64,000 nucleotides of DNA from Triatoma infestans. Taxonomy: Eukaryota; Arthropoda; Insecta; Hemiptera; Reduviidae. The stretch covers positions 1-64,000 of the forward strand of contig JAAEAF010014559.1 in NCBI GenBank assembly GCA_011037195.1, in the 5' to 3' direction. This document shows positions 11,290 through 22,492 of this stretch, piece after piece. The notes beneath the pieces are model-generated. The model had not been told where the DNA came from. It did no database searches and saw only the letters and a list, made by a program, of their open reading frames with translations. Made by a program: the position numbers and the translations under genes. The stretch's first letter is position 1. Every line of letters starts with the position of its first letter.

Positions 11290-12890
11290 CCAGCTCTGCG
11301 GACCCTACCACAACAACTATTTCATTGTAGGTTCTTCTATCTAATTGTAAGAGTTGAAATCAAACTTTAAACAAAAAAATATTAGTTTTAATCATTACAA
11401 ATAATAGTAATATTCCCAGAAAAATGAGAGAAAATTGCACCAATAAATAGGCTGGATAACAGTTCTAAAAAGAAATACAAACGGTTCTATACAATAACGA
11501 TGCCTTCTCTTTTTATTCTACCGAAATACCCGCTCTTTAAAAAAAAAAGAGAAAAAAGACTCATTCTAGGGGTGAGAACAAATTAAAAAAAATGTAAAGA
11601 CAGAAAGTAGCAGGAAAATGAAGGCAAGATTAGCCTTAGCCAGAGAATGAAACAATAACAGGCGACAGGATAGTAAGTGAGAGGGCGGTAGGAAGTGTTT
11701 GGGGTTTAGCTGAGTGGTGGGGGCGACTAAGAGGAAAGGGTGACTTGAAGCTCTTCAACCCGCCCGGCCAAACGGTACGGACCAAGAGGGTAGAGAGGCA
11801 AGACACATGAATATTCACAGGGTTTATGCAAATAATTAAAAACTTTCGGAGCATTAGGCTGGTAGTGATGAGAAAGGATGGGGGAGAGGAGCAGCGGGTG
11901 CTACTTTAAACTCACTCCCATTTCAACCTAACTCCAGGGATGTTAAATGTTGCCGACGCCTTGACTAGTATCAGGGACCTTCATTATCTTTCCTTATGTG
12001 TGTGTATGTATGTGTGTTCATATAAATGTGTGTCGGTGTGCGTGTACAAGCTCCACAAAACCTTCTATTCTACAACATACACTAATATTTGTTTACAACA
12101 TACTAATGAACAAACCACTAAGTTTTTTTTTTTCTCTCACTCTTTCTCACTGTTTCTTATACCAAAGATAAGCTTTTAGAACAGCATTATTGGCAAAACG
12201 TAATCCCCGAAAGACTTGTTTTCATTTTATTAAAATGAATTTGTTAGATAATATAATGCCAACAGAAAACGGTTATTAGTAATATTGAAGATTGAATCAC
12301 AAAGCTCTCTACTGCAATTTTTATATAAAATATATTTAACAAACTTTTGCGAGGTGAAAGAATGAAATGAGAATATATAGTGATCGAGCAAAGAGTGATG
12401 AAGTTGGTGATGAATAAAGAATGGTCGTTTCAACTAGTTAGATAGTTTAGTTTATTGAGTGCTATAATTCTTGCTTGTACAAAAACATTCCATTACCTGT
12501 GTGACCAGAGGTTGTGTAACTCTCTGGCCCGAAAGGGTCTTTTTATACTGAGCTGTGTGCAGATAGTTGAACGCTTGTTAAAAGCAGATGCTTGAAGTCA
12601 CTCTCTGAAAGTTGAATTGTAGATTCCTCAATAATGGTAAGCTCTTGGAATACTTTGTTCCAGACTGCCTATCTATTTCTTAATTTCTTCTTAGACTATT
12701 TCAAGAAGTGTATTTTTTAATACTTCAAATGTTATTTTCTTCATTTTCCAACGCCCCGAGATTGCATTACAATAATTTTTTTCCCTTTTAGAAAAGAAAA
12801 CTTGGTTCTCTCAAAATTGAAGCCTATTCGTCTATATTTTGAAATGGGCGTGACAGAGGGGGTAATGCGCATGGTTAAAGTGTGCCCACA
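11290..12890. other. Gene-free stretch
   Basis: AT-rich, with one GT-rich tract at about 11998-12045. No coding or RNA feature recognised. Confidence 0.4.
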
Positions 12891-12904
12891 GCGCACGAAC
12901 GGTT

Positions 12905-13643
12905 GCTATTTATTATTCAAAGAAGGGGAGGGCAAAACCCTACACTATCCAAGCCTCACCGGGCCCATATAGCTACCCCTAAACAACAACTACTACATGG
13001 GACTACAACAAAAACTGGGACTAGAACTTCCCAATGAACAACAACTACTGGGACCAGAACAAAAATCCAGACCCAGGTTTTAACCATCTAGTTTCACCAC
13101 AGACCGAACAAATCGGACCAAAACCTTAAAAGGACATAGCTTAAGATTCTCTACCGATATCCTATTTCAGCCGAAGGTCCTAAACCTAATCTCCTCACAT
13201 CACAAACAATCCGTCATCAGATGCATGGGTGTTTCCTCTTCCGTCTCACAAACTCTACAAAGGGGTAGGGCATGAGTCCCACTGTATAGAGATGTCTCCT
13301 TAAGCCACAATGCCTAGTGAGGAAGCCAACCAGATGCCTGAGAGAGGTCCGTGAAAGACATCGGATCCCGCTACTCAAAGCTTCTTCCGGACCCCCAATG
13401 AGCATCTTAGACTGCCGACTACCCACTGCACTTATCCATAAGGATGAGTGCTGTGAGGTCATCCACGTCTGAAAGCCTGGTAAACATGTGCCAGAAGGCA
13501 CACCAACAGCAGGCTCTGGACCAATGAAAGGGAGAGAGGCACCTAATTTGGCAAACCTATCCACCTCCTCATTCCCAAAGATTCCCATATGACCTGGAAC
13601 CCAGGTCAATGAAGAAAGATCTTCCAGTCTTTTAGAACATTCC
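12905..13643 (-). pseudogene. RNase H-type non-LTR 3' end, 5'-truncated, with target-site duplication
   Basis: A sister of the copy at 1-717, on the minus strand. One frame (13217-13609) contains TWVPGHMGIFGNEEVDRFAK (RNase H terminal block), the same proline-rich linker, and LTRHCGLRRHLYTVGLM; the reading frame then shifts near 13262 and the Cys knuckle is scrambled. The 3' UTR and an AATAATAAAT tail end at about 12905. Flanking direct repeats of about 13 bases, GCGCACGAACGGTT at 12891-12904 and GCGCACGAACGTT at 13644-13656, mark a target-primed insertion, so the 5' truncation happened at integration. Non-functional. Confidence 0.88.
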
Positions 13644-13656
13644 GCGCACGAACGTT

Positions 13657-14141
13657 AGCTCCGATTTTGGCTAGAAACGAATTAGTGCTTGAGTTCAATA
13701 TTATTACCAGTTTATCAATTGACAAAAATCCGTGTACATCACCGCCCCCGCCAATTCTCTCTCAATCTCTAAACACGTATTACTCTATTAACCCATTCCA
13801 TGCATCATGTCTGCGATCGCAACCATCTGTATTCGTGTATTGGCTGGATAACTTTTGCCAGATCTGAATGTGACGCCACTTATTCAGTCAAATCTTGACT
13901 CATTAAGGAGTAGTTGTGTGTTTGCCGTTTTCAACTAGGACAATTAATTGCTGAGATAATTGCAATTAATGATTAGGTTAAGTTTAGTTTTAATATTTGT
14001 TTTGATAAATAAGTTATTTTTTACCTTATAATCTAAAATGGCTTCAATTTTTCCAGGAGTTAGGATATTTATCTGTAAGATTTCATTTTTTTTAAATATT
14101 CTTTGTTAATAATTTCTATTTTATATTTTCTACAAACCTTA
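13657..14141. other. No gene recognised
   Basis: A mixed-composition stretch with a 66-codon open frame on the plus strand (13667-13867) that I cannot assign and regard as chance. Confidence 0.35.
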
Positions 14142-14620
14142 TACAGTGAAAAACGTTTAATACGAAACAGAGGGGGGGCCGAAATATTTTTTTGGTGTTA
14201 AAAGAATTTCGTGTTAAACGATAAAATAGCGGTTTGTTTTTGTCCCGATTTCTCTGCCATTGTACACGTAAAAAAAATAAGTTTATGTATTAAAATTACA
14301 AAAAACAAACACAAAATTCACCGAATTCGAAAATTAACTGAAATATTTTGACAATAGCGGTGCCTTTATCTACTCAAATACATGCGGAAACCTAGCAACA
14401 GTGGCAGCCATTCTTTATTTTGTTCCACCTAACGAAATAAAATAAGCCAAAAAAAAATCTGCGAGACGATGTGACTGCAGAAAACTGGTATATTTTGTTC
14501 GTCCGAGAAGTGAAATCTTTTCTTATTAAAAGAAAAGAAATGTATGAAATTACATAGTATTTTTTCGGGTTAACCGATTTTTCATGTTAAGCGTTTTTAT
14601 GTTATACGTTTTTCACTGTA
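14142..14620. mobile_element. Pogo/Tigger-like MITE
   Basis: Termini are TACAGTGAAAAACGTTTAAT at the left and ACGTTTTTCACTGTA at the right, giving an inverted CAGTGAAAAACG repeat bordered by TA on both sides, as expected for Tc1/mariner-pogo insertions. Subterminal 'cgtgttaaacgataaa' and 'gggttaaccgattttt' motifs repeat the theme. Length is about 475 bp, with no transposase. A second copy in opposite orientation is at 53346-53794. Confidence 0.7.
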
Positions 14621-14913
14621 TTCACTTATTACTTTGTACTAACACTTTTTAAAAAAAAAATGTTCAACTTTTATTTATAGCAAAATGGTAAACAGATTAG
14701 GAGTGGGAAGGCGGAATAAATATATATATTTATTTATTTATTGAATGCCAATCTGAATATACATATGTTGACAGAGAGAGAGAAATAATTTTTGAGGGAG
14801 AAATGAACTTTTTTATTAAAAAAAAAACAAAATATGGTATTATAAAATTTATTATTAAATTGTATGTATATATTTTTTTAAATAAAATTGTTTTTAACAA
14901 ATCCTGTAATATA

Positions 14914-15190
14914 AAACACTTAGATCATTTAGTTGAGACTGCGTCAATGGTTTGTTATAAAACGACATGTAGTCCATATTTCAGTAGGCTTCTTCAGAGC
15001 AGTAGTGCTTCTAATGCTGAACCAACACTCTTATTCAGATCTGCGCGTCTATTATGTAAAACACTTAGATCATTGGGTCGAGACCGTATCAGTGTTTGTA
15101 ATCTACCCTAAAGCATTGCAATATAGGCGAAACGTCATTTTATAATTTACCATTGACTGGGTCTCAACCCAGTGATCTACGTGGTTTATA
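14914..15190. repeat. Repeat with three copies of a ~35-base motif
   Basis: The motif ACACTTAGATCATTTAGTTG plus about 15 more bases occurs at 14917, again at 15059 (CACTTAGATCATTGGGTCGA), and inverted at about 15148-15182. The last two can fold into a stem. The interior holds GGCGAAACGTCATTTTATAA and, on the minus strand, CTCTGAAGAAGCC followed by CTACTGAAA. This arrangement is seen in terminal repeats of Penelope-like or ribozyme-bearing elements. Identity not established. Confidence 0.4.
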
Positions 15191-15419
15191 TAATAAAATA
15201 GTCGCGGCAATGTGTAGGCTATACATTTTTTTTTAATTTTTTTTTTCAGATATTATATCTCACAATATAATATTTGAAAATTTTAATTTTTGATCAAATT
15301 CTATTGTTAATATTAATAAAATGATATTATAATGAGACCACGAAAAGGGCCAACGTCTGTGTTATGCGATTTAGACATTTTATTTGACTAGAATTTTGGG
15401 CTCCGCTTTGGTTGATATT

Positions 15420-16560
15420 CAACTTTTTTTTAGTCCGCACTGAATGTGTTAATCCATCTAGTATGTTTGTAGGTATGATAAAACAATGTGCGAGTTTGGA
15501 TAATCGTAAATGTGGCATGGCTGTGCAAAATTTAACTAATCCTAGAAATAGATGAAACATGATCATGATTGTATAAACCAGGCCAGAAATAAATCTTTTA
15601 AATTATTGAAATTTTATCATAAAACGGGTTTGAACTGGGTCAGAATTATGTATATTCAAAGTAATGGTAAATAAAAAAAGTTGTGCGCATCTAAAAAGAA
15701 AGAATTTTACTTTTTACAATAAAAAACAAATTTAAAGGGGTTAATGATTCCAAGGGTTTGTGGGTCATTAATAAAGTATTTTAAAAGTTGTAAGTTTGTT
15801 AGTTAGTAGTGCGGGTATTGCGAGTGGTGAGTGGGTGTGTCACTTTAATAATTTATTGAATCCGTGACTGTCTGTAGATCCTATTCAGTATGCGCCGCCA
15901 CTTATACTAGAGCCATCTCTTGATGAAAGCTTTAAATACACGGAATTGTTGTACGTATTGGGAAAAACTGAAGAAGGTAAGGCACCTCTGGTTTCGATCG
16001 TATACCGGTTGAATGCTTTAAAAACAGCCCGGATAATTTTTTACTGAGATTACTTGATCTATTTAACAATATTTTTGATACAGCTGCAGTCCCTCCAAGC
16101 TTCTATAAATCTATAATTTTCCCTCTACATAAAAAAGGAGATGTTAATAATGTCGGTAATTATAGGGGAATTTCCTTCTCAGATAGTTTCTCAAAGTTAT
16201 TTAGCTGCTTATTGTTGAAGCGTTTGGAGACATTTATAAATGATAAAGGAATATTAATAGAGTATCAATCTGGCTTTCGAAAGGGCTATTTATTACGGCC
16301 GATAACTTGTTCAACCTTGTAAATATAATTAAATTAAAGACTTATGATAAAAAAGGAAAACTTTTCTGTTTGTTGTTGACTATAATAAGGCGGCATTTAA
16401 CTCGCCAATTAGGAATCACCTTTATTATAAACTTTATTCTATTGGCATTAATCCATCTAGTATGCAAAATTATAAATTTATATTTAATTGTACTAAAGAA
16501 AAAGTTACTTTATTAGTTTATAATTTTGTCCTTTGCGACCTACCAATAATTACTCGACAA
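15420..16560 (+). pseudogene. N-terminal and palm part of a non-LTR reverse transcriptase
   Basis: Short in-phase pieces on the plus strand add up to the pre-RT linker and RT fingers of a LINE ORF2. Piece one, about 15440-15790, reads like the linker (NPSSMFVGMIKQCASLDNRK, then QARNKSFKLLKFYHKTGLNW). Piece two, about 15930-16300, has EEGKAPL, VPPSFYKSIIFPLHKKGDVN, GNYRGISFSDSFSKLF and EYQSGFRKG. Piece three, about 16300-16530, has LVNIIKLKTYDKKGKLFCLL and the damaged D-K-A-A-F-N-S block. The catalytic YADD part is absent. Several stops and frameshifts make it inactive. It could be the complementary 5' part of the family whose 3' half is at 27.7-29.05 kb, judging only from similar style and base composition. 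Confidence 0.7.
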
Positions 16561-17663
16561 ATATACCTTGGGATAGTTCACTTCAAGATAGTGTATTAAC
16601 AAACATTAAGAATGCATGTTTTAAGACTGTTACATTTCTACACGCTGAATTATAATTTATTTTTTACTCCGCTAGTTTGAATAAAAACTCTTAACTCACA
16701 ACTGCTCTACACCAAACTAGCAGGTTCAAATATTCAATCTGAATTCCCTTTTTTAAAATCTAAACATTGGAATATTTAAAACGCTTCTTCACTTCACAAA
16801 ACTGTTTTATTGTCTTAATCGTAAATTATCAATGATAAGTTTGAGTGTAGCTAAGTAATAATTTCCTTATTCGAATGTCATTAAAATTTGCCTATTTACA
16901 GCTGTAGGAGTCATTATGATTCTGGACTAATAATACAGGTTAAAATTATACTCAGTCACTTTGATTATGAGTTAATTAGCGCTCCTAATGAAATGGTATC
17001 TAACCGGTTTATTTCTTCTTTTTTTCAAGCCAATGGAAACATACAATGTGCACAAATAGAAACGTCATGAAATGTTCAAAGCTAGTATGTGAAAAACAAC
17101 AGAAAAGACTGTGCATTTCATTTCTATACATTTTAGGTTCTTTACCTTTCAACTTGAATATATTTTTTTGTTTGAAAGTGTTTTTTTATTCTGAAGTTTA
17201 TTTTTTATCTAATGAGAGATTTTAGGCTGACTTTATTTATCGTTATTTATAATTTCATCTTCCTTTGGCGTAAAGAAAACTTATTGAACTTTGATTTAAT
17301 TGAAACTTAGATTTCGGCACGATGGTATGCCTTCATAAATGGACTGTTTATTGAAAATTACAATTAGTGGTTAATATTAAATTGAATTATGTAGATTTAA
17401 ATTTACATTCTTATTTTTAACTTCACGCTCTTTTCATATGATCGCCATATAATAATACAATCTTAAACATAGTAACAATTATGGTTTATAGAGCGTCCAA
17501 TACACCAGCACATATAGAATGCTTAATCCTTAATATATCTAATGAATGTTACATGCTAAATAGTTCTAACATTGTAAACAGTGTGAAGTATTAATTCTAT
17601 GGTGTATAATTATGTAATATAGATATTTAATGAATATAATTTAATGTAATATTAATTACTAAT
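16561..17663. other. Gene-free AT-rich stretch
   Basis: No gene recognised. Only short open frames in AT-rich DNA. Confidence 0.4.
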
Positions 17664-18718
17664 TTACTTTTGTTATTATGGTATAAGTCTGTTGGCTAGT
17701 ACGATTCGGTTTTCCCCATACGTTACCGCACGTATGTATGTGTGTCTCTATCAGTTGGCTTATTGACAAACAGCCCACCACACTCGAACAGATGTCCCAA
17801 CTGAACATACGTTCTGCAAAACCTCCATCAGGTTAGGATCCCTGAGGAATCCTAATACCCTGACGGGCTCTAGAGAGGGTATATCCCCTCCTCCACCTGG
17901 AAGCTATCCACCCAGGTTCTTGAATCTTCTCTGAGTGGCAGCCGCGCATTTTGTAAGAAGATGTAATGGAGTTTTCTTCAGCTCCCCAATGAGTCTGTAT
18001 GAGCTATATCAGTTTACAAACCCAGCTTCAACAGTTGTCCTCTAAGTTGGCAATACCCCGTCAGGAAACCCGTAAAAACGCGGAACCTGTTCTCACTCAA
18101 GCCGATGCACGCCTCCAATCTCCGTTGGTTATAATTTCCCAGGCAGATCCAGAATTGAGTACCAGAGTACCAGAGTTGAGAGCTCTTCGTCTCTTTCTCC
18201 TTCCTATGTTCTTCCAAGAGAAACTGGTCGCTGACCCCAAAAAAAGTTTGGGTTCTAGAAGTGGGGCCGCAGCACCTATCTTCGCCAGGGCGTCGGCCGT
18301 CTCATTCCCTTCAATGTCAACATGACCCGACACCCACCAAAGGGTAACTTTATTCCTCCTGCCTAGGTTATTAAGTTTACCTAGGCATTCCCAGATCATG
18401 TTACAGCTGATAACTGACGCACTCAATGCTCTAATGGCTGCTTGGCTTTCGGAAAGGATTACAGTCTCCTGATTCCTATATCCCTTATCGAGGTTAAATG
18501 AATGCATCTTCCAATATCCTATTGGATATCTCCGCTTGGAAGTTGCTGGGAAACTTACCCATAGGTTCCGAGTGCTCGATCCTTGGACCAACCACCTCCG
18601 CCCCAGCCCCATCAAGGTTCTTAGACCCATCAGTATACCGTTTGATGGCATGTTGGTGGTATACCATTTGTGGCTCACCACTTGAAGCCCAACAGAGTGG
18701 ATTCTTCGCTCCACCCAA
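17664..18718 (-). pseudogene. RNase H and C-terminal domain of a non-LTR retrotransposon with 3' UTR
   Basis: On the minus strand the RNase H domain starts with KRYTDGSKNLDGAGAE (first catalytic Asp) and FQAEI, continues with ILSESQAAIRAL (the usual D of SDSQAA is E here), then VTLWWVSGHVDIEGNETADA (last block). It is followed by FLTGYCQLRGQLLKLGL and a Cys-His-like segment, ELKKTPLHLLTKC, near 17960. At least two frameshifts break it. The 3' UTR runs to about 17690 and ends in ATAATAACAAAAGTAAATT. The same UTR end occurs in opposite orientation at 18930-19023, so this family left a second, very short copy. It is related in architecture to, but a different family from, the copies at 1 and 12905. 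Confidence 0.82.
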
Positions 18719-18929
18719 TTTTTGTGCCCGGCTTGAGATAGAAATAGTCTGTTATTGTCATTATGTTTGTTCTGGTGGGGATGTGGCGGTAATATTTGAA
18801 TATGTCTTGATTATGTTGTTGTATATTTGGTTCAAAAATCAATGTCAATATCAAAAAGAGTTTATTATTATTTTTTATTTAATTCACAACCAACTATGAA
18901 CATTTTATTGCAATATTAAATCAACAAGC

Positions 18930-19023
18930 CATTGTCAACAAACAGGCCACCATGCCGAAACGTATGGCAAAACAGAAACGTTCCAGCCAACAGACCTATA
19001 CCATAATAACAAAAGTAAATTAT
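18930..19023 (+). repeat. Stand-alone 3' UTR fragment of the preceding non-LTR family
   Basis: The sequence ACAGGCCACCATGCCGAAAC through CAACAGACCTATACCATAAT and ATAACAAAAGTAAATT matches the 3' UTR of the minus-strand copy at 17664-17780. The pair creates a long inverted repeat about 1.2 kb apart that should not be mistaken for transposon TIRs. Confidence 0.6.
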
Positions 19024-19920
19024 AAAAAAGAAGGCATCAAAAAAAACTCTCACAGATTAATAACCACTGATTGCAAATTATTAATTATCAATAAACAGGC
19101 CATTCACTGATAAAGGCAAAAAAAAACTGATGGCAAACCTAAGATTCAATTTCATTCTATAAGATTGATGTCACAAATTGAGAGCATTTTTATTATTTTT
19201 TGTGTTGAAATAATTTGTTTTTTTTTAAATTTAAATTTTAAATTTATCTGAGAGATTTTTAATCAGATCAATTTTAAATATTAATTTTACTGTAATTAAT
19301 TAGAAATTTCATCCTTTGTTTAATCCTTGATACTCCTTTTTATTTGCCAATTTTCACAAATTTAATAAATAGTAATCATGTTGTCATAGAAAAAAGGGAA
19401 TAACTAATAAGGAAGGGAAAACGATTCTATTATATCCAAGCATTGGCAATCTTTGGTTAGATATCAACACTGAGAACAACTTTTTTATTAAACAAATCCA
19501 AAATATTTATGAATGACTGATGAATATAATCCATGTTATTTATGTTCATGGGAACTGGTCCAGTTGCTGCTGTCCTACAGTATAATAATATAGTAGTAGT
19601 ATATCCCTATTATGTTAGCACTGTTGAAATCCGTCAGAGAATATTGGATTATAGAACATTGTCTACCCATATTGGTACTATACTACCAACTAGTGGCGAG
19701 GCTATTGTTCATAGGAGTTCCCACTTGGAATTTCACATTTTTTCACTTTAATTTTTTATTAATTACCTTTTGTTTATTATTATTTTTTGTTTTATAATAT
19801 TTTAGAAATTAAACATATTTTTATATGGCATTACACAATAGAACGAAGATGTACTTCCAACCTGTGAGTAGAAGATGCGAAAGACTAAGCAGGTTTTAAA
19901 AAAAAGTGGATTGCAGAATA
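19024..19920. other. Gene-free AT-rich stretch
   Basis: No gene or structured repeat recognised. Confidence 0.4.
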
Positions 19921-19924
19921 TGAG

Positions 19925-20157
19925 GTGCCTAAAAGGTCTTGGAAGAAAGACTTGACCGCACGAGAAGAATGGGCAGACCTAATCTGAGATGGGTTGATGG
20001 TATAGGAGAAGATTCCAGAGTTTTGCTGAATGCGTGGAATTGGTGGAAAGCTGCAGCAACTGATAGAGATGACTGGCGGAGGCGAATAGAGGAGGCTGAG
20101 GCTCAATAATGGGCTGTAAAGCCTACAAGAAGAAGAGGAAGAAGAAGGATTAATATA
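19925..20157 (+). pseudogene. Extreme C-terminus of an RTE-like non-LTR retrotransposon
   Basis: The plus strand reads as GRPNLRWVDGIGEDSRVLLN, WNWWKAAATDRDDWRRRIEE and AEAQ before a stop. This is the GRP..RW.D.V..DL......W...A.DR..W...V.EA signature that ends the intact reading frame at 46.15 kb. A frameshift near 19955 interrupts it. A (GAA/AGA)n tail at about 20130-20155 marks the element 3' end. Only about 70 codons are left. Confidence 0.7.
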
Positions 20158-20312
20158 TATATAGTGTAGGGGCCACAACTAAACACTTAATAAAATGTAC
20201 CACACATTTGAAGTTTTGGTACTCACAATATTTTTACTTTCTCAAAATTTGTATTTGAGAATGTTTTACGATCGTATAGAAATTTCGAAATTGTGTTTTC
20301 AACCTGAAATAC

Positions 20313-20318
20313 ACGTGT

Positions 20319-20360
<42 letters not shown>
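20313..20360. repeat. (GT)n microsatellite
   Basis: Almost perfect GT dinucleotide tract of about 22-24 units. Confidence 0.95.
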
Positions 20361-20363
<3 letters not shown>

Positions 20364-20425
20364 AGAGTACTTGCACTCAGTTAAAGTCTCTATCTATAGG
20401 TCTTCTAAAAAATCATAAGTATTAT

Positions 20426-21445
20426 TAGTGTTACCAGGTGTAGGGGAAAATCCCTCTTGTAGGGATATTTAAGTTACTAAAGGGATTGAGGGATTCTTCT
20501 TTGAAAAATGTGTCAAACTTAGGGAATATTCACAGTACTTTAACTGCACAAATACATTTTTTTAAATCAATTTTTTTCTCCTGCTTGGTCATTCCTGTTT
20601 GAATATGAGCATGAGTAAGTGGTATTGCAACATAGTCACATAAAGTCCATTTCAAAAGCCTGACTGTCTGCATTAGCTTTCTTAAATCCTGATATTGCTT
20701 TTGGAACAAATGCATTCTAATTGTCGGCCTAAATTCCAACTGGACAGTATTCTTAGTAAATACGAAACTAAAGTTGATCCCGTTAAAGCAAAAGATGAGT
20801 GGGAAAGCATTCCTCCATACTTTGCGAACACTGAGAAAGAAGAATTAGGTAAGCTTAATGTTGTTGATTTTTGGTACAAAGAATGAGTATGAAGATTTCA
20901 ATGGGTAGTTAATGTTCAGAAATATTGGAAAATTAGCATTTATTTGTTTATCGTTGCCCGTTACTCGAATGCTGATATAGAGAGAATTTTCTCCATGGTT
21001 AATGATATAAAAAAAAAAAAAAGAAACCGATTAAATTCTGGAGTTGTGACAGCTCTCATTCGCATCAAATTGGTGATATGAAGAATTCAAGAAAGTTGTG
21101 AAGAGATTATCCAGTGTCGGACCAAATTGATAATGTTTGATGCTGAAATTGTTTGATGACAATATGTATAAACAAGATTACCATACCACAGCTCCAGAGA
21201 TCTCAACATTTTAGCAGCCGATGTGGAAGAAGAGGATGATATCGAAGAAGTTTAGAGCTGTGGAGACCATGATGGTTACTAGGATTTATTGAGGTAAACA
21301 ATTTTTATAGTAAAATGTTATTTAAAAAGGTATTCTTATCATATCAAAATTCTGAAGAATTTAAGTCTGTAGGGATTTTTGTGTTAAAAAAGCAATTTTT
21401 CAGAGAGGGCGAGGGAATTTTCATTGTCACGTCCTGGCAACACTG
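20426..21445 (+). mobile_element. hAT-type DNA transposon, internally deleted
   Basis: The left end TTAGTGTTACCAGG and the complement of the right end CAGTGTTGCCAGG form the CAGTGTTGCCAG-type terminal inverted repeat characteristic of many hAT elements; the next blocks (GAAAATCCCTC against GAAAATTCCCTC) also pair. Between them lies the C-terminal part of a hAT transposase. Length is about 1.0 kb against more than 2.5 kb for an autonomous element, so the middle and N-terminus are gone. No clear 8-bp duplication is visible at the present edges. Confidence 0.75.
20695..21260 (+). pseudogene. hAT transposase C-terminal fragment
   Basis: One frame (20695-20886) contains DEWESIPPYF and VVDFWYKE, matching the region just before the hAT dimerisation domain. 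After a frameshift around 20955 the hallmark follows at about 20958-21078: LSLP, then SNADIERIFSMVNDIKKKKR and NRLNSGVVTALIRIKLVI, the conserved 'LP.SNA..ER.FS..N.IK...RNRL' block. In complete elements this domain mediates transposase dimerisation. The DNA-binding BED finger and the catalytic DDE residues are missing. It lies within hAT-type TIRs, consistent with one decayed element. Confidence 0.8.
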
Positions 21446-21461
21446 GACGCAATAATGTCTA

Positions 21462-21653
21462 TAGCGGCCCCTACGCGGTCAGTAATACTGACTATACCTT
21501 AGCGTATTGATATAATATTGACCGTGTAAGGTGAAAAAATTGTATTGACGTTAGGTATTGATAGAGAATTGATGGAAATCCAGATTATCTGATTTTCTTG
21601 TATCAATACTGAGAATTGGAGGGGATATGGACAATAATATTGACCGTATAGGG
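21462..21653. mobile_element. Short MITE with GCGGCCCCTAC ends
   Basis: The left end AGCGGCCCCTACGCGGTCAG and the complement of the right end (GCGCCGTCCCTATACGGTCA) are inverted repeats extending into a 'ataTtattg' segment. A similar end, ACGGTGTAGGGGCCGCTTA, lies at 23470-23487, so either two copies or one larger element broken by later insertions is present. The end sequence resembles those of PIF/Harbinger-type elements, but a 3-bp TWA duplication is not clear. Confidence 0.5.
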
Positions 21654-22492
21654 ACGGCGCCAATATTTCCATCAATACTCAGTTCACTAGTTTTATACAA
21701 CGTTGAAACTAACCTCAACAACAGTGATACAATAACTTACAAAGGTACTTTGGAAAGATTTGTGATAAAACTTTAATCATACAGTTTTTAAAGATGATTG
21801 TCATTTTTTAATCTTATTTTTCTGATTAACATACATTTCATATAGTCAATTAAATAGTCCCTTCATTACAGTTCAGTTTAAAACACGATCCAGTGGAGGT
21901 TCTTGGGAAAGATTTGTGCATTAAAGTAAAACTTCAATCACATATTTTTTTAAAGGTGATTGTAATTTTTTCAAAGTCTTGTAGGAAATATATAAAGGTT
22001 TCACAGGTTTCTATTACAGCTTTGCTGATAGTTGTTGGGGACCTTATGACTGAAAAATTCAAGTCTTCAAAATTTTTTCCTGTGGCCAAGTGCCTCACTG
22101 GGCTAAGGCTAATCTTTCCCTAACACTTATATTTTCTCTCACATTTCTGTCCGGTCTTTTCAAAAATGGTTCAACCATCTGTAACAGTTCGTTAAAGGTA
22201 GGTTCATCCATTCAAAAGTAGTTCTTGAAATCTTCAACATCGCAGAGGCTGTTTTCCTTCAAAAGTACTAAATGAGAATATTCATCTCTCTTCTTCAACC
22301 ATTCTTTCATCCAATGTTTGCGTTTCACTTGACGAGTAGTGCCAAGCGCCAAAATAATAGCTATGCAAGCTTTTGTACGATTATTGATATTTTGGAAGGG
22401 AAAAAACCAGCAAATAACCGAGTAAAACCACGTAGATTCACTCTCCTAGTGGCAGAAGTAGTAAGTATTGACAATAATGTTGCTCGTGTTAA

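Noticed and set aside
17664..19023. DNA transposon with long TIRs
   Set aside because: The inverted ends are two copies of the same LINE 3' UTR in opposite orientation; the enclosed coding sequence is RNase H of a non-LTR element.
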